Below are positions 37,790 to 48,757 of a DNA stretch of 64,000 bases, one piece after another. Within the stretch, counting starts at the first letter, position 1, and every line of letters starts with the position of its first letter. The notes beneath the pieces are model-generated. The model made no database searches, was not told where the DNA came from, and worked only from the letters and a program-made list of their open reading frames with translations. The DNA lies in assembly GCF_014905175.1 (NCBI RefSeq), contig NC_057788.1, positions 13,417,404 through 13,481,403 on the forward strand, given 5' to 3'. Made by a program: the position numbers and the translations under genes. Source of the stretch: Aphidius gifuensis. Taxonomy: Eukaryota; Arthropoda; Insecta; Hymenoptera; Braconidae.

Positions 37790-38060
37790 AGTGGAAATCT
37801 GGTCAGGCTAGCCCGATTTGACTTCAAGTCTTGATTGAGACTTGATCAATGTTCCCTTAACACTGGAAGCCTGATCGAAATTTGATCAATATTTGATCAA
37901 GATGCTTGATTAAGGATAACTCGATCAAGATTGGATCAAGGAACCCTTAACTCATCCTTAATAAGGCCAGCCTGATCAAGAATTGATGAAGAAAACCTTA
38001 ACTTCTCTTTATTAAGGCCAGCCTGATCAAAGAACTTCTTCAAAAAAATTGCCTAGCTTA
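37790..38060. repeat. Array rich in TTGATCAAG-like palindromes
   Basis: TGATCAA-type words occur about seven times. The last part is a clear tandem of about 60 bases: CCTTAAC..CT..TTAATAAGGCCAGCCTGATCAA occurs twice (about 37950-38035). Confidence 0.7.
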
Positions 38061-38892
38061 GATACATGTAAGACTAATAAATATTTTCCAATGAAATTTT
38101 AGTGAGATCATGACTAATATCAAGACAACACCAACATATTATTACCTTTAAAGTTTCGAATCCTCATTTTATTTGTTTCAATTTCTTTTCATTACATAAT
38201 TCACCACAACTTCTAAACAAAGTGTGACATTACTCATTTTAGTGAATTATTTATAAGATGTGAAAGAAGAAATTATAAAAATAAACACCTATGCCATTAA
38301 TCATATCAACATGACCAGTTCCATCAATAAATTATAACAGTCATATATTTATCAATAGTTATACTGAAATAATCAGTTTTTTTACTTAAAGAGACATGTA
38401 TATATGTATATATATTCTACTTTTTTGTCAAAATAGAATGATTACATTCTCAATTGTCAATAAAATGTGAATCCTTTTTTTTTTTTTTTTGTTTCTAAAT
38501 AGGATGTATGTGGATATTATATAGATACATACTTTTATTTTCTTGTACATAAGCCTATTGATTTTTCCATCATCATATTAATAAAGTTATATATAAATCA
38601 GTTCATTTATTATCAATAAAAACAGTTATTATAATTTAAAGACTATTTTTTGTTCAAGCGATCTGTCAAATCTTGATTTCAAAATATATAAACAAATAAA
38701 TTTATTGATTACCTTAACGACAGGAAAAAAAAAAAAAATGTGAGTGACTGAGAAAGAAAATTTGTTTATTTATTTCATTAACAACCGACAAAGACAGATT
38801 GACAAAGAGAACCAAATAACCAATCAAATCTTAGGAAGATCGATGACAACTGTCCTTTTTATATAAGGAACATAATAATATATATATATATA

Positions 38893-40130
38893 TTACCAAA
38901 AGCACAATAAAAACGGAAAGCTATATAAACAACAGGTTACGTTCATCAGCAAACATGTGTATGTTGTATATATTACCATAATTAGCATGACTGGCATGTG
39001 CTATAATGTATGTGCTAACTTTACAGACCTGAGATTCGCGCCTATATCCCAACAACATATGGCGCGCGCACCATCGATGCGATATTGAATGACATATGAC
39101 ATATACAAAGGTTTTTTCACACCATCTAAATATGTTAGCTTTCTTGCTCTATAGACCGATGCTTTTGGCAGATGATTCAAAAATTCAAAAATAAATCCTT
39201 TCGTAAATAAAAATATTTTATATTTTTGTTTACATATGATGTAAAAAAAAAAACTCATTAAACTTGATGGAAAGAGAAATAAACAATAACATGTGACTTG
39301 GGAACATAGCTTAAAGTATCATTATTTAATTTGCGCCATCGATGCGATATTGGATACTGAAGTGAATATAAAGGTTTCCCACACCATCTACTATTACCTT
39401 GCACAATTTTATTTTTATGATGTTGTCAAATTGCTCTGGATTTGGAAACCATATTGCTTTCTCTGATTTGGTTTTATAATGTTTGTCAGTAAGTTTTAAA
39501 AAAAAGTATACATCTTAAAAATCTGTTTTTATTTTTATTAAAAAGTTTCAATTAATTTATAAGATGATCAGAAGACAGAATAATTTTCACATCAATCAAA
39601 TAATATATTACAAAAGGCACAAGAAACAAAAGCACGATAAAGACAAAAGGATGTATAAATAAAAGGTTACGTTTATCAGCAAGCATGTGTATGTTGTATA
39701 TTAGTACATTAGCACATTTGATGAGCAGGATTCGCGCCCATATCCCAACGGCATATGGCGCGCGCACCATCGCTGCGATATTGAATACTGTAGCACCAAC
39801 GATGCGATATTGAATACTGTATATGATATAAATAAAGGTTCTTTCACACCATTCTACTATTATTGCTCAATTTTTATTTTATAAGGTTGTGAATTGCTCC
39901 GGACTTGGCAGCCATAATGCTTTGATCTGATTTTGGTTTTATAATGTTTGTCAGAGTGCGGTAAGGTTTTATAAAATTTCAAGAAAAGCGCAATTTCTGA
40001 AAATGATTTTGAAGTTTAAAAGAAAAGTATACATCTAAAAAATCTGTTTTTTTTTTATAAAAAAGTGTGATATTGATTTAATAAAATGATCAGAAGACAT
40101 AATATATTTATCTGATCAATCATATTTTAA
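38893..40130. repeat. Tandem array of a complex repeat with CGCGCGC boxes
   Basis: A unit with AGGTTACGTT.ATCAGCAA.CATGTGTATGTTG and GGCGCGCGCACCATCG occurs at about 38893-39120 and 39604-39850. Its partner segment, from ATCG.TGCGATATTG through GGTTTTATAATGTTTGTCAG to GATGATCAGAAGACA, occurs at about 39337-39585 and 39800-40110. No coding capacity. Confidence 0.75.
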
Positions 40131-40210
40131 AATAATTTCCCGAGAAATTGGAGGGTTAGGGTTAGCTTTGTGTCGATAATATATAGGCACGGTAGTTAAA
40201 TCTCGTTTCT

Positions 40211-40267
40211 CCCACTTTTTTGTTTTTTCTCATACTTGACGCGAGGCACTACCGTGCCTCTTGATTA
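40211..40267 (-). repeat. Inverted mate of the repeat at 62919-62967
   Basis: CATACTTGACGCGAGGCAC followed by TACCGTGCCTCTTGATT; the same text appears as reverse complement at 62919. GAGGCAC-TACC-GTGCCTC forms a perfect 7-bp hairpin. Confidence 0.8.
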
Positions 40268-42740
40268 CCACACGCTAAATACGCAAGTATTATCGTAAGA
40301 ATATTTGAGTATAAAAAAATTTTTAGTCGTATTGCAGTGTTGCCACATAGACGATAATAATGGTACACAAATTTTGAAAACACTTTGAGTAACCAGTTTT
40401 AATTTTTACGACAAAAAACTTTGCTTTCAACCTCGACTCAAATAAAAGTGCCTTCGAGACTCGAAGACAGAAAACTCTCTTGAAAATTTTATGGTTTCTA
40501 TACCGGAATTTATTTACGTCTTTTACCTACCCTCTAATTTTCTCAGTAAAATGTTGGAAAAGATAAAAAAAAAAAGAGAGAAGCAGAATAATTTCATGGC
40601 ACAATACTCAGAATTTTAAAAAGTAAATGGAGAAAAAAAAACGCAAAGAAAACCTTCAACTTTTTTTTTCTAGCCTTATTGAAAAAAAAAAAAAAAAAAT
40701 TCGGTATAAGTTTTTGGTTTTCATTTCTATTCAGTTTTCAAATATCAAATTCTAAAATCATTTTTTTTTTTATGAATGATATCAGTATTTTTTGAAAAAA
40801 TTATATAATCAATTTTTTTTTTTTTGTTAAAAGATGTCAGTGATGGTGCATAGGTTATTATTAATATTTTTTTTTATACTTTAATAATTGTAATTATGAG
40901 TATCAATGAATAAATAATAATATTAGTGAATATGTGTACCCAATAAGTATGGATTAGATCTCGATTGACCGCTACAGAAGTGCACAGAAGTAAAGGTTTC
41001 ACACTTGAAGCTAAGCACCATCCGTGGGCCCAGAAAAAAAAGAAAGGATGCTTGGCTTGATGCCACAAAGAAATTGTAGGATTGCGAAGGTCTGGCTTTT
41101 TTGTATGACCAATAGTTGCCTATCGTCAACTGCTGTAGTTACTTGTCAGCCATAAAATTTGTTTTTTGATTACTTCATTTACCACGTTTTTTTTATTAAA
41201 GTTTTCTTAACAAATTACTGATAAAATTACAAAATAATTTTAATATCAAATATATTTACTAAAAAATTTTCATATTATTTTCAACCGTGCTGTAAAAGTT
41301 TTTTTTTTTTGTTAAATTAACCAAGTTTTTTTATAAATGTTTGTTTTTTTATAGAAGTTTTGACTTGCCATTTAAAAAAAAAAAAAATATTTAATACGTT
41401 TTGAAGTTGCAAAAAATATGTCATTGAGTAAGTTCTTTTTCTATACTTTTTTTTTTTTTAAATAATATACGTAATAATGCTTTTATTATTTTCAAATCAT
41501 AATATTATTTAACCAACTATTATTATTTCTTCTTGAGTATGCCGATTTATTTTTCATTTTTACATAAAAACCGTTATCAAACGAGTTAAAAAGTGAATTG
41601 TACTGTTTTGTAAAAGTGATAGAAATTATAATTTTTTCTATTATAAATTTAATTTATTTGTTATTTTCTATTGATATATAAATCGTGATATTAAAAAAAA
41701 AATATTAATCATATATGTGCAAAAAAAAGTTTAATATTCTTGGAAATATAGCAAGTGTATGGGTATTCATCATGCCGATTCCTCAGTTGTTTATATATAA
41801 GTTTGACAGTTTTTTTTTTTCTGTGGCCTTATATAAGACCTTCAATTTTTTTTACCTACTCATTGTTTGAAAAAAAGATGGGCATTTAACGAAATAAAAA
41901 ATAAAAATGAAAAAAATTTACGGTCTAAATTTCCTTTTTTTTTTAAATATAACTCATCATAACTTTCTGAAATATTGTTGGATCGTTTTGAAATTTTAAA
42001 TACATATCACGTACAGTATAGCGATGCATTTAGTAACGATAGAAATTTGATTTGCGTTTATTGTTTATTTATAGAAAATTTTTATTTAATACTTGACGAA
42101 AACTACGTTTCTTGCACTTTGACGCAAAAAAGTATCGACGAAATTTTATGACCAAAATAATTTCGAGTGACAACTTTGTTTATTAGTATGTCATAGAGTT
42201 TTCCTGAAAATTTCAGCTTTTTATGTCCATAAATAAAGAAGATATTGATTTAACAACAAATTGCGTGCCTTCAATACCCTTTTTAACAAGCACTCAGACC
42301 AAAACGACAGCGCATTTGTTATTTTCATAGGTACATAAGGCTTGTATATATCTCGTTGTGACTGTAGCGTCAGTGTTTTACTGTGCAGTATATCACTGCA
42401 TAACAGTTCTTCTTTTCAATCAAATTCGTTACGAGAAAAAAAAAAAAAAAAAAAATTCGATCTAAAATTTTCAAAGTCTCGCGATACCGGTGAGACTTTC
42501 AGTCGATACTCTCGGTATCGGTATCGTTTTGTTGACTGAAGACGATCTCGGTCTCAGTACCGCATGAAGCCCTATTAAGTATACAAACTATTATAAATCA
42601 CACGCATTTGTGCGTTTTCTTTTTATTTTTTCAATAAACTTCGATTCTATTTTTATTAAATTATTATTATTATTATTATTTGTTTTTGGTAGTTATATAT
42701 ATATTAGACCGTTTCAAAAAAAAAAAAAAATTTTTTTTTT
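40268..42740. other. No gene seen
   Basis: AT-rich with many homopolymer runs. TTTAACAACAAATTGCG near 42251 reappears inverted near 46425, suggesting an end shared by two repeat copies. Nothing else could be assigned. Confidence 0.5.
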
Positions 42741-42750
42741 TCTCTCCCAC

Positions 42751-43709
42751 CCCCTAAAATCTTAGTATTCAACAAGACAAACAATCTACTATTTTCAATT
42801 TTTTTTTTTTTTTTTTAATGTCGCTCATCGACTTTGAATATTTTCCATTTAAAATACATGTAAGCAAAGTGTTTATTTTATACTTTTGTTCATAACTTTA
42901 TCAATTTTTAAGCTAGAGACTTGGAAATACGACCATTCGAAAGCTTAAAAAAAAAGCTTTGAAATACATATTGGAAAAAAAATTTTTAATCATCTGTTTC
43001 GCGGCTAGAAAACTACGTAAACGTTTATTTCTAAACAAACGATAATTTATTTATTCGAAGACCTCTGGGCATTCATATAAAATTAAAAATTCGGCATATA
43101 AGATATAGTGTCTAAAGCTTTTTAATTAAGCTTTTTAAATAATCATCTTGAATTGAAATATATTGATTATTTCGAAAGTTATGATTTTTTGAAACACCTA
43201 ACCGAAAACAGCATTCATTCGTTTATAAAAAAATTGCACAAATAACATTGTTTTTTTTTCAGTGTTTCAAAAAATCATAACTTTTATAATAATCAATAAA
43301 TTTCAATTCAAGATGATTATTTAAAAAGCTTAATCAAAAAGCTTTAGACACTATATTTTATATGCCGAATTTTTAATTTTATATGAATGCCCAGAGGTCT
43401 TCGAATAAATAAATTATCGTTTTTTTAGAAATAAACGTTTATAAAGTTCTCTAGCCACGAAACAGTTGATCAAAAATTTTTTTTCAATATGTATTTCAAA
43501 GCTTTTATTTTGAACTTTCGAATGGTCGTATTACCAAGTCTCTAGCTCAAAAATTGATAAAGTTATAAACAAAAGTATAAAATGAACATTCTGCTTACAT
43601 GTATTTTAAATGAAAAATATTCAAAGTCGATGAGCGACATTGAAAAAAAAAAAAAAAAAAAAATTGAAAATAGTAGATGGTTTGTCTTGTTAAATACTAA
43701 GTTTTAGGG
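42751..43709. mobile_element. Giant foldback element, ~447-bp arms
   Basis: Bases 42751-43197 and 43262-43709 are inverse copies with few differences, around a 64-base loop. The arms contain paired words such as ATGTCGCTCATCGACTTTGAA and CCCAGAGGTCTTCGAATAAA. No frame. The right tip (TTTTAGGG) coincides with the first bases of the LTR at 43700, so the foldback lies immediately next to, or has replaced the end of, that LTR. Confidence 0.9.
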
Positions 43710-43908
43710 TTAAAATAAATGATATCTCTCTTTTCTATTTAAATTAATAGGTTTTTATTCATTTGCTTTTATATTGCAACTGCAACTTAACTCTTTCTCT
43801 CATCTCTTTCCCGTTACTAAGGTCGTCATTTGTTCTTAACTAATTCTATATTGTCTGTCTCTGTCTATCATAAGGGAGGAGGGAGCGATCAACTTCATAT
43901 TCGTAACA
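43700..43908 (-). repeat. 3' LTR of the deleted element
   Basis: Matches 46052-46265. The terminal CGTAACA lost at its left end is replaced by the foldback tip. Confidence 0.88.
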
Positions 43909-43983
43909 CTACCCTCCGCCCAATGAAAATTGTCGTCCCGACAATCCGTAACCTACAGCTCAAGAATGTTCAACAATCTGATC

Positions 43984-44580
43984 CATGGTAGAAGTACTAC
44001 AGGTATGGCAGTAGTCCATGCTTTTTTCGTCGCGTTCTGCGCAGCCTCATTTTTTCAACCAATCAAGAACGCGCCATCGAGCTGTTTTGCTTTTCTTTCT
44101 AACACGCAATCTCTATTATAAGATCCTCTCTCTCTAACATACTGTTTTGACAACTATTTTTTATATTGTTGTAAATACTAATAAATATATGTGGAGCATG
44201 TTTATAAAAAATCAAAAAAATAAAAAAACCAAGACAGTTTAACAAATAAATTATAATATTTTCATTGTTGTTGTTTTTTTTGATGCCACAAACAATAGAG
44301 GTTGTGTTGTATTTATTATACTTGGATTCATTTATTTAATATAAATAATTAATTTTTATTATTGATGTATGTGAATCATTATAAAATATACCAAATCTAG
44401 TTGAATAAATATGATAACTTCTGAAAAATTAAAAAAAAACTTGAAAATTTTCTTAACGAATTTGTATCGCGCGCGCATAAAGTCTTCCATTTTTGTGGCG
44501 AGAAGGCGACCTTTTGATTGGTCAATTCACAGCGGCCAAACCAGGCTGCGCACTGCCATACCTGTAGTATTTCTACCATG
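43984..44580. mobile_element. hAT-type MITE, copy 2 (nested)
   Basis: 597 bp with the same CATGGTAGAAGTACTACAGG tips as copy 1, in the opposite orientation. The 8-bp duplication ATCTGATC flanks it at 43976-43983 and 44581-44588. Internal sequence is close to copy 1, so both moved recently or from the same source. Confidence 0.95.
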
Positions 44581-45155
44581 ATCTGATCGTATCAATCAGA
44601 TCCCTGACCACTGGGGATTCTCGAGTTATCCTAAGATGTTGTTCAGTATTCACTCACGGTTCAGGGGAAAACCCAATGTAAAAACCCTGAACGAACAACA
44701 TTTACAATTCTATTTTATATCTACAGTCAATTTTATTCAGTCAATAGAATATCTTCATTCAATCTATCTTTTTTTATTGAGTTATTCTTCTCCTAGATAT
44801 TTGTCTTCTCCTAGATGATTAATTGTATTTATGATTGCAATTTAATTATTCCTCCATGTAGTATAATATCAACCTGAATAAGTAAATTAAGAAACCCTAA
44901 AAAAAAATATAATTTGCATAATTATGTTAAGTTCGTTTTCAAAGAGTCCGAAAACAAAACAACAACAATTATCATTTTACTAGTATTTTCATCTGTGGTG
45001 TACACCCATCAATAACCAAGTCACATTCATGTTTTATATTAAGGGCCATTGATGAGAATTTCTCATCAAAGGGACAACACGTCCGCCATGATTCCAAGGA
45101 ATCATACCAAGGCAGTGACTAAAAATTTTACCTAGGATTTTTTTATTTATTTCTC

Positions 45156-45384
45156 AACCTTGTTTCCTACTGAAACAAGGAACCTCAGTCCATTGAGGGC
45201 CATTTTACCTTAAACCTTGTTTTCTACCTGAAACAAGGAACCTCAGTCCCTCGAGGGCCATTTTTACCTTTTAACCTACTTCTTACCTGAAACAAGGAAC
45301 CTCAGTCCATCGAGGGCCATTTTTTACCTTAAACCTTGTTTTCTACCTGAAACAAGGAACCTCAGTCCATCGAGGGTCATTTTG
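45156..45384. repeat. Minisatellite, four 57-60-bp units
   Basis: Units start at about 45156, 45213, 45273 and 45332, each with CTGAAACAAGGAACCTCAGT and CGAGGGCCATTTT. Most units hold the imperfect palindrome CCTTGTTT/AAACAAGG. Confidence 0.92.
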
Positions 45385-45474
45385 CAAAATTCACATTCTT
45401 TTTACTTGAAGTTTATTTTTATTTCATGTATGCATAAATTCTGTTTACATGTAAACTATTTAGTTAATTTTATT

Positions 45475-45723
45475 TTAATGATTCTTTTTATTTTTATCAC
45501 AACTATTTGCATAGTGGCCGAATTTTTTGTATTTGAAACAAACAATTCCAGATTTATTTTTATCAATTTTTTCTCCAATTGTCTTGTTTTTATCACAATA
45601 ATAATTATTTTTTAGAATAGTTCTTTCATATTTACGATGGTACTTATATTTGTTATTATTATAATTATTATTTTCTTGATGTGAATTATTTTCTCTAAAT
45701 AACTGTATTATTTCTTCTCTCAT
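45475..45723 (-). pseudogene. Gag nucleocapsid remnant
   Basis: 82 residues, Asn- and Lys-rich, with CFKYKKFGHYANSC, a CCHC zinc knuckle in which the second Cys is replaced by Tyr. It is the only protein trace inside the deleted LTR element and lies on the strand expected from its primer site. Confidence 0.6.
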
Positions 45724-46032
45724 TATTTTTCTTGATTTTTCTAGTTCCTTTCTGATTAAATTTCTAAATGCATTTAATTTATCGTCGAATTCTTGTAAAT
45801 TTTTTGCTCTTTTAATTCAGATGTTTGTCACTTTTTTAATATTGATTCAAATATTAATCACTTTTTTTTTTTTTTTATTAATCACGTTATTTTCTTTGTA
45901 TTTTTATTTTTGATATTAATTCTGTGAGCGTTTCACTATTTTAAAAATAAAATAGAATTCAATTCAAATATCTTAACGAATTTATATTTCTTATTTTATT
46001 ATTTATAATCCTTTCTTTCTATTTTATTTTTA

Positions 46033-46050
46033 ATTTTTCTTCTGACACCA
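46033..46050 (-). other. Primer binding site, tRNA-Leu type
   Basis: On the minus strand TGGTGTCAGAAG follows the LTR end by one base. The first 12 bases match the complement of tRNA-Leu(CAA) 3' ends (..CTTCTGACACCA); the rest diverges. Confidence 0.65.
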
Positions 46051-46051
46051 A

Positions 46052-46265
46052 TGTTACGTTTTAGGGTTAAAATAAATGATATCTCTCTTTTCTATTTAAA
46101 TTAATAGGTCTTTATTCATTTGCTCTTATATTGCAACTGCAACTTAACTCTTTCTCTCATCTCTTTCCCGTTACTGAGGTCGTCATTTGTTCTTAACTAA
46201 TTCTATATTGTTTATCTCTGTCTATCATAAAGGAGGAGGGAGCGATTAACTTCATATTCGTAACA
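46052..46265 (-). repeat. 5' LTR of the deleted element
   Basis: On the minus strand begins TGTTACG and ends CGTAACA, a perfect 7-bp inverted terminus. Confidence 0.9.
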
Positions 46266-46868
46266 ATATATACAATTGTACCCATCATATGTTTGTAGTA
46301 TAGTGTACATCTCTAGCGCATACTGCTTGTATTTATATGGATAAACAGACGCGCGAGCTTAGGCGTTCACGAGAGAAGGGGCCGAAGACCACGCATATAT
46401 AGTCCTAACGGCAACTCGCAATTTGTTGTTAAATTAATAACTCGGTAAATAATTAATAAAAATATCTAAAAATTCGTATAAAACTTCTTGATATACTGCT
46501 CAACAATATTGCCACTGACAAGTTACTCAGTTTTTAAATTTCTTCGACTCTTTTTTCATTCAAAGTTAGACAGATTGAATTTTTCCTCGACGTTAAACAA
46601 TCATATAATAAAAATTAAACAATATAAATAAATGAGTTTTTTGCTCATACTGTTGTAATCGGCAGCTTATAATGAAGCTACAGTCAAAAATTCAAGTCGA
46701 TTTATTAATTTTTAAAGAAGTTGTCATGAGTTATATGATTAAAAAAAAGTATTTTTTTCAAAAAAAAAAATTTTGTTTTTATTTTTTATCACGTTAACTA
46801 ATTATTATTTAAAAAAATTTATTTGACGAAAAATATGTATTTTTCAATTCTATTAACGACTGTATTTT
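46266..46868. other. No gene seen; repeat-like end sequence
   Basis: GC-richer block at 46310-46430 (GCGCGAGCTTAGGCG, then CCGAAGACCACGC) ends in CGCAATTTGTTGTTAAA, the inverse of a string near 42251. Probably part of a dispersed transposon. Confidence 0.4.
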
Positions 46869-47108
46869 TTATTTTTCTGATTTATCAATTTTAATTTTTC
46901 TTATTTTCCACCCACCGAAACATAGCGTTTTCTTGTATTCGAGCGCTCGTCTGGTTATTGCATCCGGACCCTCAATTATTCTTTCCTGACTCACTAACAC
47001 TGATAATTTTATTTTTTTTAGAATTTCACTATTAACCCTTATCAACTTGCTGAATTGCTTGTCACTTAGATCCATGTCTCTCACTATTATTTCTTTTTTA
47101 TGTAACAA
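46869..47108 (-). pseudogene. Short unassigned coding fragment shared with 29.3 kb
   Basis: 79 residues, charged, with DLSDKQFSKLIRVNSEILKK and EGPDAITRRALEYKKTL. The second half exists as a decayed copy at 29290-29420. The family was not recognised. Because it is repeated, it is probably a transposon gene piece. Confidence 0.45.
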
Positions 47109-47481
47109 TTCACTTCCATTTTTCTAGTTCGTCATTTGCCAAAATAAACTCCACTTTTTCTGCTAACGTTAGGTATTTACAAATATTTCCCAATGAGTCT
47201 AAATCCAAGCCTTTGTTAGCATTCATGTTGTTTTTGTTTATAATAAAAACATATTTTTTTTATAAAAAAAAAATTTGTTTTACCACTATTTTTTTTGTAA
47301 TGTTCAATGAAATTTAAATACTAGTTTTTCTGCGCTGTGATTCTCCTGGCTCGCTGCGTCCCTCCCGACTCCGCTTGTAATACTCTCCTCTCCAGCTGAT
47401 CACGAGTGTGTAGTCTAAGTTATTTCCCCTTGATTTCTTCTTGCCGTCGGCCCAAGGTTTCTTGATACTCCAGTCAAGCTG

Positions 47482-48369
47482 TATATGGGGCATTCCAAGT
47501 CAAATCACCGAGTCATCGGCCTGACCCCTACCGATTCACTTGGAAATTTTTTTCTAGGTGTATTTTGGACCAAAAAACGACCTTATTTCTTTTGCCACCA
47601 TTTTTACACCATAAAATAATTTTTTTTTTCCTACTATCGAGTATTTCTCAAATTAGACCAGGTTTAAAATTCTGAAATTTTTCCTATATCATCTCGAGGT
47701 AAAAACAAGTCACCCATAAAAATTTGGGAATGGGCCGAGAATAATTACTAATTTTTTTATAACTGATTGAAAAAAAATTTTTTTACCAATTTTGAAATAA
47801 TCTAATTTTAGAATAATCTAATAATAGTTTCTTGTAGAGAAATCGAAAATAAAAATAAATGATATCTGGGCAAATTTTGGTTCTTTCCATATTTCGAGGG
47901 TAAGAGCTTCAAAAATTGAATTTTAAGCATCGCAGTTTTTTGATCTTTCCATCCTTAAATATAAGGAAAAACAAAATTCATCAAGATATCATTTATTTTT
48001 ATTTTTGATTTCTCTACAAGAAACCATTATTAAATTTTTCTATTTTTAAAATTCGTAAAAAAATTTTTTTTAATCAGTTATAAAAAAATTAGTAATTATT
48101 CTCGGCCCATTCTCAAATTTTTATGGGTGACTTGTTTTTACCTCGAGATGATATGGGAAAAATTTTAGAATTTTAAACCTGGTCTAATTTGAGAAATACT
48201 CGATAGTAGGAAAAACAAAATTATTTTATGGTGTAAAAATGGTGGAAAAAAATTGAAAAGAAATAAGGTCGTTTTTTGGTCCAAAATACACCTAGAAAAA
48301 AATTTCCAAGTGAGTCGGTAGGGGTCAGGCCGATGACTCGGTGATTTGACTTGGAATGCCCCATATATA
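47482..48369. mobile_element. Foldback element, ~390-bp arms, TATATGGGGCATTCC tips
   Basis: Left arm 47482 to about 47878 and right arm about 47965-48369 are inverse copies with a short loop. Tips are TATATGGGGCATTCC and GGAATGCCCCATATATA, so the target may be TA-rich. No frame. A solo arm is at 23342-23650. Confidence 0.9.
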
Positions 48370-48757
48370 TAGCGTGTGGCGACGTTGCCATTTACCTCTA
48401 TATACAGTGTGACTCGTTGCTGGTAGATTTCGCCCATGTTATGTTTATATTGTATTGTGTGTATGATGTAGTGTGTACTTGTTATTGTTTTTTTTTGTTT
48501 ATTAATTTTTTTGTGTAGGATTCAGGGTAAAAAAAGAATATATCGTTGAAGGAGGATATTATATAAGGAAGATAAAGGATCGCTTTCTAACCCATTATGT
48601 CACCCTCTTTATTTTTTTGAATTTACGTTATTTATTATATATAAAAAATTTTATTATTATTAATTATTTTATTTTTTCCCAAAAAAAATTATTTATTTTT
48701 TTTGTTTTAGGTGTTTTTTTTGTAAAAAAAAAATTTATTTTATTTTGTATTTGTCTA
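48370..48757 (-). other. Non-coding 3' region of the env-bearing element
   Basis: On the minus strand AAAGAGGG at about 48601-48608 followed by TGACATAATGGG could be a polypurine tract and LTR start, but no second copy of this LTR-like sequence is in the window. It does not match the LTR at 57525-58496. Confidence 0.3.

Larger units (their letters stand above)
43700..46265 (-). mobile_element. Internally deleted LTR retrotransposon
   Basis: LTRs of about 210 bases are at 43700-43908 and 46052-46265 and differ by only a few substitutions. On the minus strand the upstream LTR runs TGTTACG...CGTAACA and is followed by the primer site; the polypurine tract GGCGGAGGGTAG (43909-43920) borders the other LTR. 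The interior, about 1.5 kb without the MITE, keeps only the end of a gag and a minisatellite. No protease, RT or integrase is visible. Confidence 0.88.

Noticed and set aside
40150..40166. GGGTTAGGGTTAG as telomere repeat
   Set aside because: Only about two units, and the insect telomere repeat is usually TTAGG.
40960..41110. Possible small RNA gene (5S- or snRNA-like) in a less AT-rich stretch
   Set aside because: No conserved 5S or U-snRNA motifs were found in it.
43930..44121. 63-codon frame inside MITE copy 2
   Set aside because: It spans the terminal repeat of a non-coding MITE and is not kept in copy 1.
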